Source of the DNA: Ordospora colligata OC4
Lineage: Eukaryota > Microsporidia > Ordosporidae
NCBI RefSeq assembly: GCF_000803265.1
Contig: NW_014575396.1
Coordinates: 124,001 to 188,000, forward strand
Direction of reading: 5' to 3'
DNA length: 64,000 nt
Part shown: in pieces, positions 39,514 to 48,879 of the stretch
Numbering within the stretch: the first letter of the stretch is position 1
Layout: each line of letters starts with the position of its first letter
Program-made: the position numbers and the translations under genes
Notes under the pieces: generated by a model
The model's input: only the letters and a program-made list of their open reading frames with translations
Database searches by the model: none
What the model was told of the DNA's origin: nothing

Positions 39514-39835
39514 GTGGTAGTGAGGAAACACAGCTTGATATTTAAATACTTTTCATAAAACATTTTCTCAAAAGCGTTTCGGACATGGCGATTCTATGCC
39601 AATCGCTGCAAGCACACCCACAAGATTCTCTAACCTTGTGCGAAACATTGTTTTGATTGACCATTTGCGAAACAAATTTCATGTTTGTAATGCATTACTC
39701 AATCTATTGCATTTCACTTGGATTATAGAGCATATGCATTGAATTATTGCAATTACATTATGTTTTTTAACACATTGTTATATACACGCATAAATACCCA
39801 TAATCTATTTAAACATACCACTGAAAATATCTTTA
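39514..39835. other. 322-base gap upstream of PTP3 and downstream of SEC13
   Basis: Both neighbours are on the minus strand, so this gap carries the PTP3 promoter. It contains the three-stem inverted-repeat element listed separately (39576-39646). The rest is AT-rich with repeated TTGCATT-like words and no open frame of note. Confidence 0.45.
39576..39646. ncRNA. Candidate structured RNA: closed three-stem element, strand unknown
   Basis: Three perfect inverted repeats are nested in 71 bases. GTTTCG (39576-39581) pairs with CGAAAC (39641-39646) and closes the element. Inside, GCGAT (39588-39592) pairs with ATCGC (39602-39606), and CACAAG (39619-39624) pairs with CTTGTG (39635-39640). The stretch is more GC-rich than its surroundings. 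It has tRNA size but no T-loop, D-loop or seven-base anticodon loop in the right place on either strand. A small RNA or a promoter structure of PTP3 are both possible. Confidence 0.35.
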
Positions 39836-40657
39836 TTACTCCTCAACTCTTCGTAGCCCAACCTCCTTGAATGCTCCACTTGCATCAGGAACAAAACACT
39901 TGAACTTTGAATCTCCATATCCCACGCTCAAACTAAATCCAGATGAACCCCAAGAAAGACTATAGCATGGCTCATTCAGGTTTATTGTTTGCGTGGCATA
40001 TCCACCTTGCTTATTAGTGTAGATAATCACATTTCCGTCTTCTGAGCAGCTGGCCATGCAGAATATCTTAAATGCATTTGTTGGACACACAGCCACATCC
40101 CTTACAAATGCCTTGTGATCCCTCATTCTTGCCACTTCCTTGCCATTTTCCCAAATAGCCACTGAGTAATCCATTCCACCACTCACAAACCCATTCTCTG
40201 TTGCACTGATGGACGAAACTCCGAACCTGTGGCAGAGCACCTCTTCCACATCAGCACTGCCGAGTGTGTTACCAATCTTCATAATCCTCACATTACCATC
40301 TGAACATGCACAGTATAATACAAATGTCCCATCTACACAGCTTGCATCCAAATCGTTTACAGATCCCTCAAAAAGCTGCTTCTCGAGTTTTTTCACAAAC
40401 CTTCCTCCCTCAGACTTCCAAACAATCACCATTCCACAGAAGTATGCAGATACTATTAACTCTCCATTGCCTAGAAAGATTGCCTTCGTAGCAGGGCCCA
40501 GGCTTGCGTTGAGTTCTGAATCAAGAGCCAGACTGTCCGATGCATCGATCTGGCCATTTGAAAACACACGAATTAGACCATCTGATGATGCGGTCACTAT
40601 TCGTCTTTGGCTAAAGTCGGCTTCAATGCTGTGTATTGTGTCCTTGTGTATGTCCAT
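39836..40657 (-). CDS. SEC13: SEC13, WD-repeat protein of COPII and nuclear pore
   Basis: The 273-residue protein is a compact WD-repeat propeller with six recognisable repeats, from DTIHSIEADFSQRRIVTASSDGLIRVF to EPCYSLSWGSSGFSLSVGYG. Order and length (yeast Sec13 has 297) match Sec13, which forms the COPII outer coat with Sec31 and also part of the Nup84/Y complex. The start at 40657 is set by the CCCC that touches the ATG; the open frame further up begins with TTG. SEH1 is a close relative but has a longer chain. Confidence 0.82.
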   Translation of the reverse strand: MDIHKDTIHSIEADFSQRRIVTASSDGLIRVFSNGQIDASDSLALDSELNASLGPATKAIFLGNGELIVSAYFCGMVIVWKSEGGRFVKKLEKQLFEGSVNDLDASCVDGTFVLYCACSDGNVRIMKIGNTLGSADVEEVLCHRFGVSSISATENGFVSGGMDYSVAIWENGKEVARMRDHKAFVRDVAVCPTNAFKIFCMASCSEDGNVIIYTNKQGGYATQTINLNEPCYSLSWGSSGFSLSVGYGDSKFKCFVPDASGAFKEVGLRRVEE

Positions 40658-41007
40658 GGGGTGTAGCGATTGCCAAAACAAATGGACATGGCTCAATCAT
40701 CAGCACATTATGAATAAATAATGTTGATTGTGTAGAGAATGCATTTCCAATATGAGTAATCTGTAATGAATTAACACAACTAAAGTATCATCAAAACACA
40801 TATACACTTATGCATTGATAACAAATCGTATTGATGTGATTTGCACATGAATTATTCATAATATTAATGACCGACAGTATGCATGTGATTTGCATATTGC
40901 TTATTCATAAGTATGTGATATAGAATACATAATCTCAATGATATTTGCAAGTGCCTGGGATACTGGATAATGCGCAGGTTTTTAGAACAAAAAAAAAATA
41001 CCCCACA
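40658..41007. other. 350-base divergent gap between SEC13 and EF-2 with a direct repeat
   Basis: The gap holds the promoters of SEC13 and of the highly expressed EF-2 gene. Two copies of ATGTGATTTGCA followed by a TTATTCATAA-like end start at 40834 and 40883, 49 bases apart. A poly-A run of nine lies at 40991-40999, just before CCCC and the EF-2 ATG. No RNA gene was recognised. Confidence 0.5.
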
Positions 41008-43566
41008 ATGGGGGACTTTCATATCAATAAAGTTCACGAGCTTATGACGAATCAAAAGAACATCAGGAACATTTCTGTGATAGCACATGTCGACCACGGA
41101 AAGAGTACATTGACTGACTGTCTTGTGATCAAGGCAAAGATAGTGTCGAAGGATTCGGGAGGAGGAAGGTACATGGATTCGAGAGAAGACGAACAAAAAA
41201 GAGGAATAACAATCAAAAGCTCAGCAATATCGCTGCATTTCCAGGTTGAGAAGGATGTGCTCGAGGAGTACACCGTAAAAGGCGATACCAATGGAACCGA
41301 GTTCTTGATTAACTTGATTGACAGCCCGGGGCACGTGGATTTCAGCAGTGAAGTTACTGCAGCATTAAGAGTGACTGATGGAGCGTTAGTTGTGGTTGAT
41401 TGCGTAGATGGGATCTGTGTTCAAACAGAGACGGTGCTTGGGCAGGCAATGAACGAGAGAATTCTGCCTACGCTGGTTCTTAACAAGCTTGACAGGGCAA
41501 TATTAGAGCTTGAGTATCCACAGGACAAGTTTGGAGAGATTCTGAGGAGACGTATTGAAGGATTCAATGCAAAGATGAGCTCGTTGGGATACAACTTCAA
41601 GGTTGAATCACTGATGCCTGAGAAGAACGAGATTTCGTTCTGTTCGGGACTGCAGGGATGGGGATTTACACTCAGGTCTTTTGCAAAATTTTATATTGAG
41701 AAGTTTAAGATGAGTGGGTTTGAGGGGGAGAGGAAGCTTACAAAGTTTTTGTGGTTACATGATATTTCTTGCACATCTGACGATCCGTTTGATCCTGAGA
41801 TGAGGCATGTGATGAAGGCCGATCCTGCAAGGAGCCCGTTTGTTGTGTATGTGCTCAATCCTATATACAAGGTGAAGGACATGTGCAACAGTGGAGACAT
41901 TGAGGGAATTAAGGAGTATTTGAAATTTTTCAAGGTTGACTTCAAGGGAGTTGTATTGAGTGGAAGTGGCAAGTCGCTATTTAAGGATGTGATGAGGACA
42001 TGGCTTCCTGCAGCAGACTGCATTCTTGAGCAGATAGCATTGAAATTGCCATCACCACTTCAGAGTCAAAAGCTAAAGTACGATCATTTGTATGAAGGAC
42101 CGGTTGATGACGAGATGGCAATAGCAATTAGAGATTGCAATGCAGCAGATGAAGCGCCAGTGATGATGTATGTGTCGAAGATGATACCTTCGAATGACAA
42201 TCGATTTGTGGCATTTGGAAGGGTATTTTCAGGAAAGATATATCCGGGGATGAAGATACGTGTTCAGGAGCCTGGATATGTGCCTACGTCTGAAGATCTG
42301 TCAAATACATCATTACTGCATAACAAGTCTGTACTTAGGACAGTGGTGATGATGGGTAGGGGGTATAAGGACGTGCCGGACTGCCCTGCAGGGAACATTA
42401 TTGGAATAATTGGTATTGATGACTGCCTGAAGAAGACAGGAACTATAACGAACAGAACTGATGCTTATAACATCAAGTCTATGAAGTTTTCAGTGTCACC
42501 GGTAGTGAAGGTTGCAGTGTTTGTTAAGAGAGCAGAGGATCTGGGAAAGCTTAGTGAAGGGCTGAAGAAGCTTGCACAGTCTGATCCGTTGTGTCTGGTT
42601 GAGAGGAACGAGAAGGGACAGAATACAATAGCATGTGCAGGAGCATTGCATCTTGAAATATGTCTTAAAGACCTTGAGGAGCAGTATGCAAAGGTGCCGA
42701 TTATTTCGGATGACCCACTTGTGACATACTTTGAAGGTATTAAGGAGGCAGTGACTGAGCCAAAGATGAAGAAGTCTGCAAACAAGCACAACAGGATATA
42801 CATGACGGTGGAGCCTATTGAGCCGAATGTGGTTGAGTTCTTGAAGACTATGAAGATAGACCAGATCAAGAACATAGTGACGAACTTCCGAGAGAAGATG
42901 GAAATGAGAGATGACTGGATCAAGAAGATATGGTACTATGCACCGGAAACTGCGCCTGAGAACCTGATGGTTGATGGGACAAAGGGAATTTCGATTATCA
43001 ATGAAATCAAGGAGCACATCAACAGTGCATTCCGAGAGGCTGTGCAGGAAGGGCCATTGATTGGTGAGAAGATGAGTGGGCTGAAGTTTGAGCTCAAGGA
43101 TGCTGTGCTGCATGCTGATGCAATCCATCGAGGAGCAAACCAGCTGATCCAACCGGTGAAGGAGCTTTGCAGAGGGCTTTTGCTTGTTGCATCGCCTGTG
43201 CTTTATGAGCCAATTCTCAAAGTTGAAATAACAGTGCCTGATGAGCATTCAGGAGCAGCGTCATCCGTGCTTATATCAAAGAGGGGTGAGGTTGAGCCTG
43301 AGGGCTTCATAAGTCTTCCTGGAAATGTGACAACAATGATAGTTGGATTACTGCCTGTGAAAGAGTCGTTCACCTTCAATGAGGACCTCAAGTCTGGCAC
43401 AAGAGGAAAGGCTAGTGCATCTTTTTATTTCTCTCATTACAAAATTCTTCCTGGGTCTTTGAACGATCCTAACTCCCTGATGTTCAAGACAGTCAAGGAG
43501 GTCAGGAAGCTCAAGAAGATGAGTGAAATTATGCCAACAGCTGACGATTTCTTCGATAAGCTTTAA
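41008..43566 (+). CDS. EFT1: Translation elongation factor 2
   Basis: The 852-residue GTPase is complete. It has the P-loop AHVDHGKST, the switch region KRGITIKSSAISL, DSPGHVDF and NKLD, then domains II-V. The diphthamide loop reads HADAIHRGANQLIQP; the histidine to be modified is present, but the glycines after it in most species (HRGGGQ) are here Ala and Asn. EF-2 moves tRNAs and mRNA through the ribosome. The ATG at 41008 follows CCCC by three bases. DPH5, which acts on this histidine, is 6 kb upstream. Confidence 0.97.
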   Translation: MGDFHINKVHELMTNQKNIRNISVIAHVDHGKSTLTDCLVIKAKIVSKDSGGGRYMDSREDEQKRGITIKSSAISLHFQVEKDVLEEYTVKGDTNGTEFLINLIDSPGHVDFSSEVTAALRVTDGALVVVDCVDGICVQTETVLGQAMNERILPTLVLNKLDRAILELEYPQDKFGEILRRRIEGFNAKMSSLGYNFKVESLMPEKNEISFCSGLQGWGFTLRSFAKFYIEKFKMSGFEGERKLTKFLWLHDISCTSDDPFDPEMRHVMKADPARSPFVVYVLNPIYKVKDMCNSGDIEGIKEYLKFFKVDFKGVVLSGSGKSLFKDVMRTWLPAADCILEQIALKLPSPLQSQKLKYDHLYEGPVDDEMAIAIRDCNAADEAPVMMYVSKMIPSNDNRFVAFGRVFSGKIYPGMKIRVQEPGYVPTSEDLSNTSLLHNKSVLRTVVMMGRGYKDVPDCPAGNIIGIIGIDDCLKKTGTITNRTDAYNIKSMKFSVSPVVKVAVFVKRAEDLGKLSEGLKKLAQSDPLCLVERNEKGQNTIACAGALHLEICLKDLEEQYAKVPIISDDPLVTYFEGIKEAVTEPKMKKSANKHNRIYMTVEPIEPNVVEFLKTMKIDQIKNIVTNFREKMEMRDDWIKKIWYYAPETAPENLMVDGTKGISIINEIKEHINSAFREAVQEGPLIGEKMSGLKFELKDAVLHADAIHRGANQLIQPVKELCRGLLLVASPVLYEPILKVEITVPDEHSGAASSVLISKRGEVEPEGFISLPGNVTTMIVGLLPVKESFTFNEDLKSGTRGKASASFYFSHYKILPGSLNDPNSLMFKTVKEVRKLKKMSEIMPTADDFFDKL

Positions 43567-43684
43567 TTAATAAAGGTTAGCTTGGGTTTATTTGTATTTG
43601 AGACATATTGCGTTATTGTGCATTGTGTATGGATCTGCATAGTAATGCGCGCTTTCTCAGCTGGCTAATGTGCTTATGTGCCAT

Positions 43685-43972
43685 CTACTCTTTGCCTTTG
43701 AGCTGATCTGTCCCTTTGAGGAAGTCAAACTTCGGGTCCGTGCTTATTGCATTGAGTATAAACTCGGATGACATCCTGGATGTATTCTTTGACTTTGCCT
43801 CCTTGAGCACAAGCTCTACAACTTCAGAAAGGAACATTTCAATTGCCTTGCTTGCAACAACAGGGACGGATGCGCCTATTTTGCCTATATCTTCATTCAT
43901 CTGCATGATTCGCTTGAGCCTGGATATTGGGAATCGTGTTAGTTTTTTTTTCTGTGCATCCTGTTTTGCCAT
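43685..43972 (-). CDS. BUR6: Negative cofactor 2 alpha (NC2α/Bur6/DRAP1)
   Basis: The 95-residue histone-fold protein starts with TRFPISRLKRIMQMNEDIGKIGASVPVVASKAIEMFLSE-type sequence (residues 12-50), matching NC2 alpha (RFPxARIKKIMQxDEdxGKVAxxVPVxISkAlExFL). It ends with FDFLKGTDQ, also typical. NC2 alpha/beta binds TBP on DNA and represses or tunes initiation. It consists of little more than the histone fold. The CHRAC/Pol epsilon histone-fold subunits are near relatives; the MQMNEDIG block favours NC2. Confidence 0.85.
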   Translation of the reverse strand: MAKQDAQKKKLTRFPISRLKRIMQMNEDIGKIGASVPVVASKAIEMFLSEVVELVLKEAKSKNTSRMSSEFILNAISTDPKFDFLKGTDQLKGKE

Positions 43973-44078
43973 TGTTTACCCCTCTGTCTATAAGATTTTA
44001 ACACACTCCCATATCTGCCAATTCATCCGATGCAAAGCTCCTTTTGTGAACAATATTTTTGCATTATGCGAGTCCTAC

Positions 44079-44438
44079 ATGGACAAGGACATCTTGAAAA
44101 GCAGAGTATCTATAACTATAAAAAATTCTGCTTTATTCAGACTTATTGAAAACATAATAGATCAGAACACTGTTGAGCGTCTCATAAGCACGATCACGGA
44201 CCACTTGATGACTGGGAAGTACAATAGAGAAAAATCACTTGATTATATTTCTGAGCTTATTGAAGATGAGCTGGAGCGCTCAGATATAGAGCTTGATGAT
44301 GATGTTGATGGAATCTCAATGGCTATTTTATTTGTGTATGAAGAGCTTGTTGATGGCAAGAATGAGTTTTTCCTTAAGATCCAAGAAAAGCATACACAAG
44401 TTACTCCTCTATGCGATTCAGATTCAGAAGCTGAATAA
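44079..44438 (+). CDS. TSR2-like pre-rRNA processing factor / eS26 chaperone
   Basis: The 119-residue protein has the look of Tsr2: a helical first half, an ELIEDELERSDIELDDDVDG block (family: L...LxxEFxxxxEDxS) and a helix MAILFVYEELVDGKNEFFLK. It ends in an acidic tail. Tsr2 escorts ribosomal protein eS26 into pre-40S particles. The start at 44079 is the first ATG that avoids overlap with the NC2 alpha gene on the other strand. The match is by pattern only, so the name is tentative. Confidence 0.5.
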   Translation: MDKDILKSRVSITIKNSALFRLIENIIDQNTVERLISTITDHLMTGKYNREKSLDYISELIEDELERSDIELDDDVDGISMAILFVYEELVDGKNEFFLKIQEKHTQVTPLCDSDSEAE

Positions 44439-44466
44439 TTCCTATTATTATGCATTATAATAGCAG

Positions 44467-45708
44467 TCAGAATCTGATATTTTTATAAAGTTTCTTATTC
44501 TTGGAGTTTTTCTTTGTATCAGTGTGTTGTTGTTGTTCTATATCTTTGATTTGTTCCTGAACGATACTTTCATCTGTAACATCTTTAGGATTATCAGATT
44601 GTTTAACTGATATTATTCCTTCTTCATTAGTGTTAGGTTGATTAACTTGTATTATTCCTTGTTTATTAATGTTAGGTTGATTAACTTGGATTGCATCTAC
44701 ATCTTCTTCATTAGTGTTAGGTTGCTTAGCTGATGTTATATCTTCTTCATTGATTTCATTATTCATAATATTCTTTCTTACTCTATGTTCAGGCATATCA
44801 AATACAACTTTACTTGCTTCATTATTCAGGCATGTATTTGGTTGTATTTGTATTGATTTATCTAATTTGGTTCTTTCTTCCAGGTATTCCACATACGCTA
44901 GATTTGTATATTGATTGTTGGCGTCATAGACATATTCAACTTCATTGCGTGTATCACTCGCTTCGAGTTTATATAAAGGCTCGCCCCATCCCTTCGGTTG
45001 ATATCCATATACACATCCGTTTGGAATCGGTGAATTTAATCCAGGTATCAATGCATCAGGATAAGAAGACGGCATTCCATTCCTTTGCATGGCTAGAAGC
45101 CATGGAGGCGGTGTTTTGTCATCTATTCCCAATGCATCCATTAACTCCTGGCTTATCTTTCCAGGTGTGTACATATGCACAAAGTAATCAGACCTTGGAT
45201 CAAACACACATCCATATCTTGTTGTTCTTATATCTATCTCCTCATTGAAAAACGCATCATAGAGCAGTCGCTGATTAACTGAGGACTTCCCGAGTTTTGG
45301 ATACAGCTTTTCCTTGACTCTTTCTCGCAAGCTCATCCCTGCCTCACGCTCTTTCATAAGGCTTCGCAGTTCTGGAATCCCTGTCCTTACAATACTTGCA
45401 GGAACCTGGTATTTAGGTTTTGCATACTCACGTGGAAACATTCTCTTCAATCCTAACTTCCAATATGCTGGTACAGCAACCACTCCACTACGTCCTTTTA
45501 TTCGATTATATGTAATAGGATCGGGACAAGTCGCATCTTCGATCTCAAAAACACTTGGATACGGTACTGAAAGCTTTAGTTCCTGGTATCTATGAAGTAT
45601 TTCTGTTTTCTTTCGTTGCCTCTTACACACAGGCTTTGTATGTAAATGACTTGAATACACAAACAAATATTCTTTATCTACTTTCCTTGCACACATCAAG
45701 GCATGCAT
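44467..45708 (-). CDS. CUS1: Splicing factor 3B subunit 2 (SAP145/Cus1)
   Basis: The 413-residue protein contains the full DUF382/PSP core: the LKLSVPYPSVFEIEDATCPDP opening, RSGVVAVPAYWKLGLKRMF, IVRTGIPELR, and PPPWLLAMQRNGMPSSYPDA with LIPGLNSPIPNGCVYGYQPK, ending WGEPLYKL. It is part of the U2 snRNP SF3b complex at the branch site. Its presence means this species probably still splices, unlike some microsporidia. The last about 110 residues hold an imperfect repeat of 13-15 residues starting QPNTNEE or QPNINKQ. Human SF3B2 has 895 residues. Confidence 0.92.
   Translation of the reverse strand: MHALMCARKVDKEYLFVYSSHLHTKPVCKRQRKKTEILHRYQELKLSVPYPSVFEIEDATCPDPITYNRIKGRSGVVAVPAYWKLGLKRMFPREYAKPKYQVPASIVRTGIPELRSLMKEREAGMSLRERVKEKLYPKLGKSSVNQRLLYDAFFNEEIDIRTTRYGCVFDPRSDYFVHMYTPGKISQELMDALGIDDKTPPPWLLAMQRNGMPSSYPDALIPGLNSPIPNGCVYGYQPKGWGEPLYKLEASDTRNEVEYVYDANNQYTNLAYVEYLEERTKLDKSIQIQPNTCLNNEASKVVFDMPEHRVRKNIMNNEINEEDITSAKQPNTNEEDVDAIQVNQPNINKQGIIQVNQPNTNEEGIISVKQSDNPKDVTDESIVQEQIKDIEQQQHTDTKKNSKNKKLYKNIRF
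44610..44760. repeat. Imperfect 39-45 base repeat inside the SF3B2 tail
   Basis: The core TGTTAGGTTG appears at 44631, 44670 and 44715, 39 and 45 bases apart. All length changes are multiples of three, so the reading frame of SF3B2 is kept (repeated QPNTNEE-like peptides). Confidence 0.7.
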
Positions 45709-45785
45709 GAAATGCTATTATCTATAAGATTGCTGTTCATGCTCTACAAATACATAATGAATAAAAAACACCAAAATCATGCGTG

Positions 45786-46613
45786 ATGCAAAGATTCCGC
45801 TTTGTAAGAAAACTTGGCAGAGGCACACATGGCACAGCATACCTGCTCAGATCAACAGATGGCACAGACAAGATGCTTGTGTGTAAATCAGTCTCAATAC
45901 CATACAAAGCATATGCACAGCAAGAAATAAAAATACTATCCATGCTCTCACACAGACGAACAATAAAACTCATTGAATCATTCTCAACACACTCTGGAAT
46001 ATCAATCATACTGGAATACCTCAACCATGGCACTCTTGCAGAGACAATCAGCTACTTGGTCAACAGGCGACATAGAGCCACGAACTATCTGATATGGTCT
46101 GTAATGGCACAAATAGCAGATGCATTACTTTATCTGCATCACATGCAAATTGCACACAGAGATGTTAAACCTTCAAACATATTCGTTAACATGGTTCTGA
46201 TTGGCAGCCAAGGGGTGCTTGAGTTCAAACTTGGAGACTTTGGTCTTGCAAAGATGTGCTCACAGATATTGCCTGGTGATGTAGTTGGGACTCCATACTA
46301 CATGGCACCTGAGGTCATCTCTAGAGAAGCATACAACAACAGCGTTGATGTTTGGGGGCTGGGTGTTTCATTATATGAGCTATCAGTGCTAGGAAAGCCG
46401 TTCTATGGCAGTTCTAAAGACGAACTCTACAGCTCAATATTACATGCAAGCATCCAATCGAGTAGCATATGCAGTAACAAAAATCTCGACTTTTTGATTA
46501 GAAAATGTATTATGAAAATCAACAGAATATCGATACAAACGCTTTGCAAAAACAAAACCCTGAAATATCACCTGCGAATACTTGATTATGAACTTCATAA
46601 CAGTTATGAGTGA
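45786..46613 (+). CDS. NIMA-related (NEK-type) serine/threonine kinase
   Basis: The 275-residue protein is almost only a kinase domain. It has the glycine loop GRGTHGTAYL, Lys34, HRDVKPSN (Asp126), DFGLAK and VGTPYYMAPE. The last block and the general pattern match NEK/Kin3 kinases, which act in mitosis and at microtubule centres. No C-terminal coiled coil, common in NEKs, is present. The ATG at 45786 is preceded by a GTG that extends the frame by one codon. Other kinase families with similar loops remain possible. Confidence 0.8.
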   Translation: MQRFRFVRKLGRGTHGTAYLLRSTDGTDKMLVCKSVSIPYKAYAQQEIKILSMLSHRRTIKLIESFSTHSGISIILEYLNHGTLAETISYLVNRRHRATNYLIWSVMAQIADALLYLHHMQIAHRDVKPSNIFVNMVLIGSQGVLEFKLGDFGLAKMCSQILPGDVVGTPYYMAPEVISREAYNNSVDVWGLGVSLYELSVLGKPFYGSSKDELYSSILHASIQSSSICSNKNLDFLIRKCIMKINRISIQTLCKNKTLKYHLRILDYELHNSYE

Positions 46614-46624
46614 GTATCTATTCA

Positions 46625-46720
46625 ACATGTATTGATTGATTGTACATCATGAATATTGACTATTTGCATTGATTATTAATCTGAATATTAATTGATTGTA
46701 GATCCTGATTATTCACATAC
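46625..46720. repeat. Degenerate repeat between kinase and zinc transporter
   Basis: Two to three imperfect copies of ATTGATTGTACATCATGAATATT are present, the second reading ATTGATTGTAGATCCTGATTATT near 46690. No gene is seen in the 183-base gap. Confidence 0.45.
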
Positions 46721-46796
46721 AAATTACAGAAACTCCCACAGAAGTGTCATATTGGTTTCAGATCATGAATAAAAGTTAGGAGAGTACAAATCTAAA

Positions 46797-47801
46797 ATGC
46801 ATAACAAAAAACACTCAATCCACTGCACTCACACAACATGCTCAAATGATGCAGATATTCGCAAGATTTCAAAGGTACTGGCTATCATCCTGGTATTCAT
46901 GATGCTTGAACTTTGGGGGCACTGGAAAACAAACAGTCTGTCACTTCTTGCAGACTCACTGCATTTACTGGTGGATATCCTCGGATTTATTGTAAGCTTG
47001 CTTTCGCTGAAATGGGCGAAGTGGCCCTCGGACAGGCGAATGACATTTGGATACCACAGAATTGAGATCATAGGTGCTTTAGTGTCAATTGGACTTATCT
47101 GGGCAGCTGTTGGATACCTGATGATTGAGTCGTTCCACAAGTACATTCATCCTGAAGAGATAGATGGAGGGATGTTTTTTGGCATAGCAGTAGTTGGATT
47201 CTTTGTGAACTGTGCATGCGTGTACGTACTGCACTATGACGAGTACCAACATAGGCTCAAACATAAGAACCTGAATATCCGTGCAACATATGTGCATGTG
47301 ATTGGGGATCTCATACAGTCTGTAGGGGTGATAATTGCAGGAATGGTGGCATATTTCTACCCAGAGAAGGCAGTTGTGGATGTGATCTGCACGCTGTTTT
47401 TCTCTGTGATTGTTTTAATATCGACTGGGTTTGTTTGCAAAGACGCAGTCTACATTCTTGCAGAAGGTGCACCGATGGATCTTGATACTGAAGCACTCAA
47501 AACAGATGTCCTGGAAATCGAGAATGTCTATCGAGTGGTTGAGCTTTATGCATGGTCGATATCGATGAACAAAAAGGCGGTTTCTATAAGGGTGCTTGCT
47601 GACGATTTGCTAATCAATGATTATGAAAGCATTTTATCTGAAATAGGTCGGATAGTGAAGGAGAAGTATCATGTGATTATAGTGACGATTCAGATAGACA
47701 CGCCTAACACGTTCTATGGAGAAGGTGGATTTACTGTTGATGGGATGGCTATTGATATGAAGTCACCGATGTCAGAGATCTCAAATGCTATAGAATCGTA
47801 G
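46797..47801 (+). CDS. Cation diffusion facilitator (ZnT-type zinc transporter)
   Basis: The 334-residue protein has six hydrophobic segments and a C-terminal cytosolic domain. The metal-site motifs of the CDF family are present: ADSLHLLVD in the second segment and HVIGD in the fifth (RATYVHVIGDLIQSVGVI). FGYHRIEIIGAL is another family landmark. It would move zinc out of the cytosol by proton exchange, into organelles or out of the cell. The histidine-rich loop between segments 4 and 5 is short (HYDEYQHRLKHKN). The N-terminus also carries several His and Cys residues. Confidence 0.92.
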   Translation: MHNKKHSIHCTHTTCSNDADIRKISKVLAIILVFMMLELWGHWKTNSLSLLADSLHLLVDILGFIVSLLSLKWAKWPSDRRMTFGYHRIEIIGALVSIGLIWAAVGYLMIESFHKYIHPEEIDGGMFFGIAVVGFFVNCACVYVLHYDEYQHRLKHKNLNIRATYVHVIGDLIQSVGVIIAGMVAYFYPEKAVVDVICTLFFSVIVLISTGFVCKDAVYILAEGAPMDLDTEALKTDVLEIENVYRVVELYAWSISMNKKAVSIRVLADDLLINDYESILSEIGRIVKEKYHVIIVTIQIDTPNTFYGEGGFTVDGMAIDMKSPMSEISNAIES

Positions 47802-48174
47802 AGAAGAGTGATCAAATAATAAATGGTTTTAAGATTGTTGTAATATATAGAAGATATGTATTTGCATTGACAGGTTAAATGTGTAAGTATTGCAGTGAAT
47901 ATTATTGTGGATATTACTGTGAAATATAAAAGTTATTTATTGTGAATTATGAAGTTATCTTGTGAAATATGTGATCTATGAAAATATGTAATCATTTATG
48001 AAAGTTATTTATTGTGATCTATAAAGTTTATTTATTGGGAAGTATATGAAGCTGTGAATTGTCAAGTATAAGGTTATCTTGTGAAATTATGGATTGTTAA
48101 GTATCAAGTTATCTATTACCAAGTATTAAATTCCCTTGTGAAAGTTCACAAAGTGCCATTGAGATATGCCCTGA
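47802..48174. repeat. 373-base gap filled with degenerate AT-rich repeats
   Basis: From about 47920 to 48140 the sequence is made of loosely repeated words: TTATTTATTGTGAA, AAGTTATCTTGTGAAAT and GAAAGTTATTTATTGTGATCTATAAAG. Copies are 20-45 bases apart and differ from each other. No coding frame is seen. A CCC signal of the TRM8 gene sits at the right end. Confidence 0.6.
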
Positions 48175-48879
48175 ATGCAGCCAAGCATCAAAAAAAGAGA
48201 TTACAGGCAGAGAGCACATGCAAACCCATTCAAGGATAACAACATTGACATTCCATCAGATCCACAATCTGTAGACTGGACGAAGTATTTTTATTGTAAC
48301 ATATCTGATGACGCTACAAAGTTGATAGACAGTTCCAGAAAGCCTGATTTCGTAGATATAGGCTGTGGATATGGAAAATTTCTTTTGAAGGTTGCTGCAA
48401 AGCATCCTGAACACCACATTTTAGGAATAGAATTGAGAGATAAGGTACATGATTATGTAAAGACTATGATAAGCAGCATGAACGTGCTCAATGCAGGAAT
48501 AATGAAAACAAATGCAATGATCTTTCTTCCGAATATATTTGAGGCAAGACAGCTGTCTAAGGTTTTCGTGTTATTTCCAGATCCTCACTTCAAGAAAAGA
48601 AAGTGGAAGGGACGTGTAGTGTCACCTCAAATGATGGAGGTATACGAATACCTGTTAATGAAGGGAGGAAGGCTTTATATATCGACAGATGTCGAAGAGC
48701 TGTTTAACTACATGGACGAGACCATTGTTTCAAGTAGGCTTTTCAGACCCCTTTCTGAGGATGAGGCAGCTCTTGACGAGATGTCTAGCATGATTTCCAG
48801 AGACACAGACGAGGCAGGCAGAGCAGGAGCAAAGTCTGGAAAGGTATTTTCAAGAGTGTTTGAAGTCAATAAGGAATGA
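48175..48879 (+). CDS. TRM8: tRNA (guanine-N7)-methyltransferase, catalytic subunit Trm8
   Basis: The 234-residue protein matches TrmB/Trm8/METTL1. It has the SAM motif DIGCGYGKFLL, then HHILGIELRDKVHDYV, FVLFPDPHFKKRKWKGRVVS and the C-terminal GRLYISTDVEELFNYM. It makes m7G46 in tRNAs with partner Trm82. Yeast Trm8 has 286 residues. CCC lies three bases before the ATG. The partner gene is not in the window. Confidence 0.93.
   Translation: MQPSIKKRDYRQRAHANPFKDNNIDIPSDPQSVDWTKYFYCNISDDATKLIDSSRKPDFVDIGCGYGKFLLKVAAKHPEHHILGIELRDKVHDYVKTMISSMNVLNAGIMKTNAMIFLPNIFEARQLSKVFVLFPDPHFKKRKWKGRVVSPQMMEVYEYLLMKGGRLYISTDVEELFNYMDETIVSSRLFRPLSEDEAALDEMSSMISRDTDEAGRAGAKSGKVFSRVFEVNKE

Noticed and set aside
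39570..39650. tRNA or hammerhead ribozyme at the three-stem element
   Set aside because: No T-loop, A/B box or anticodon loop fits on either strand, and the CUGAUGA core of a hammerhead is absent.
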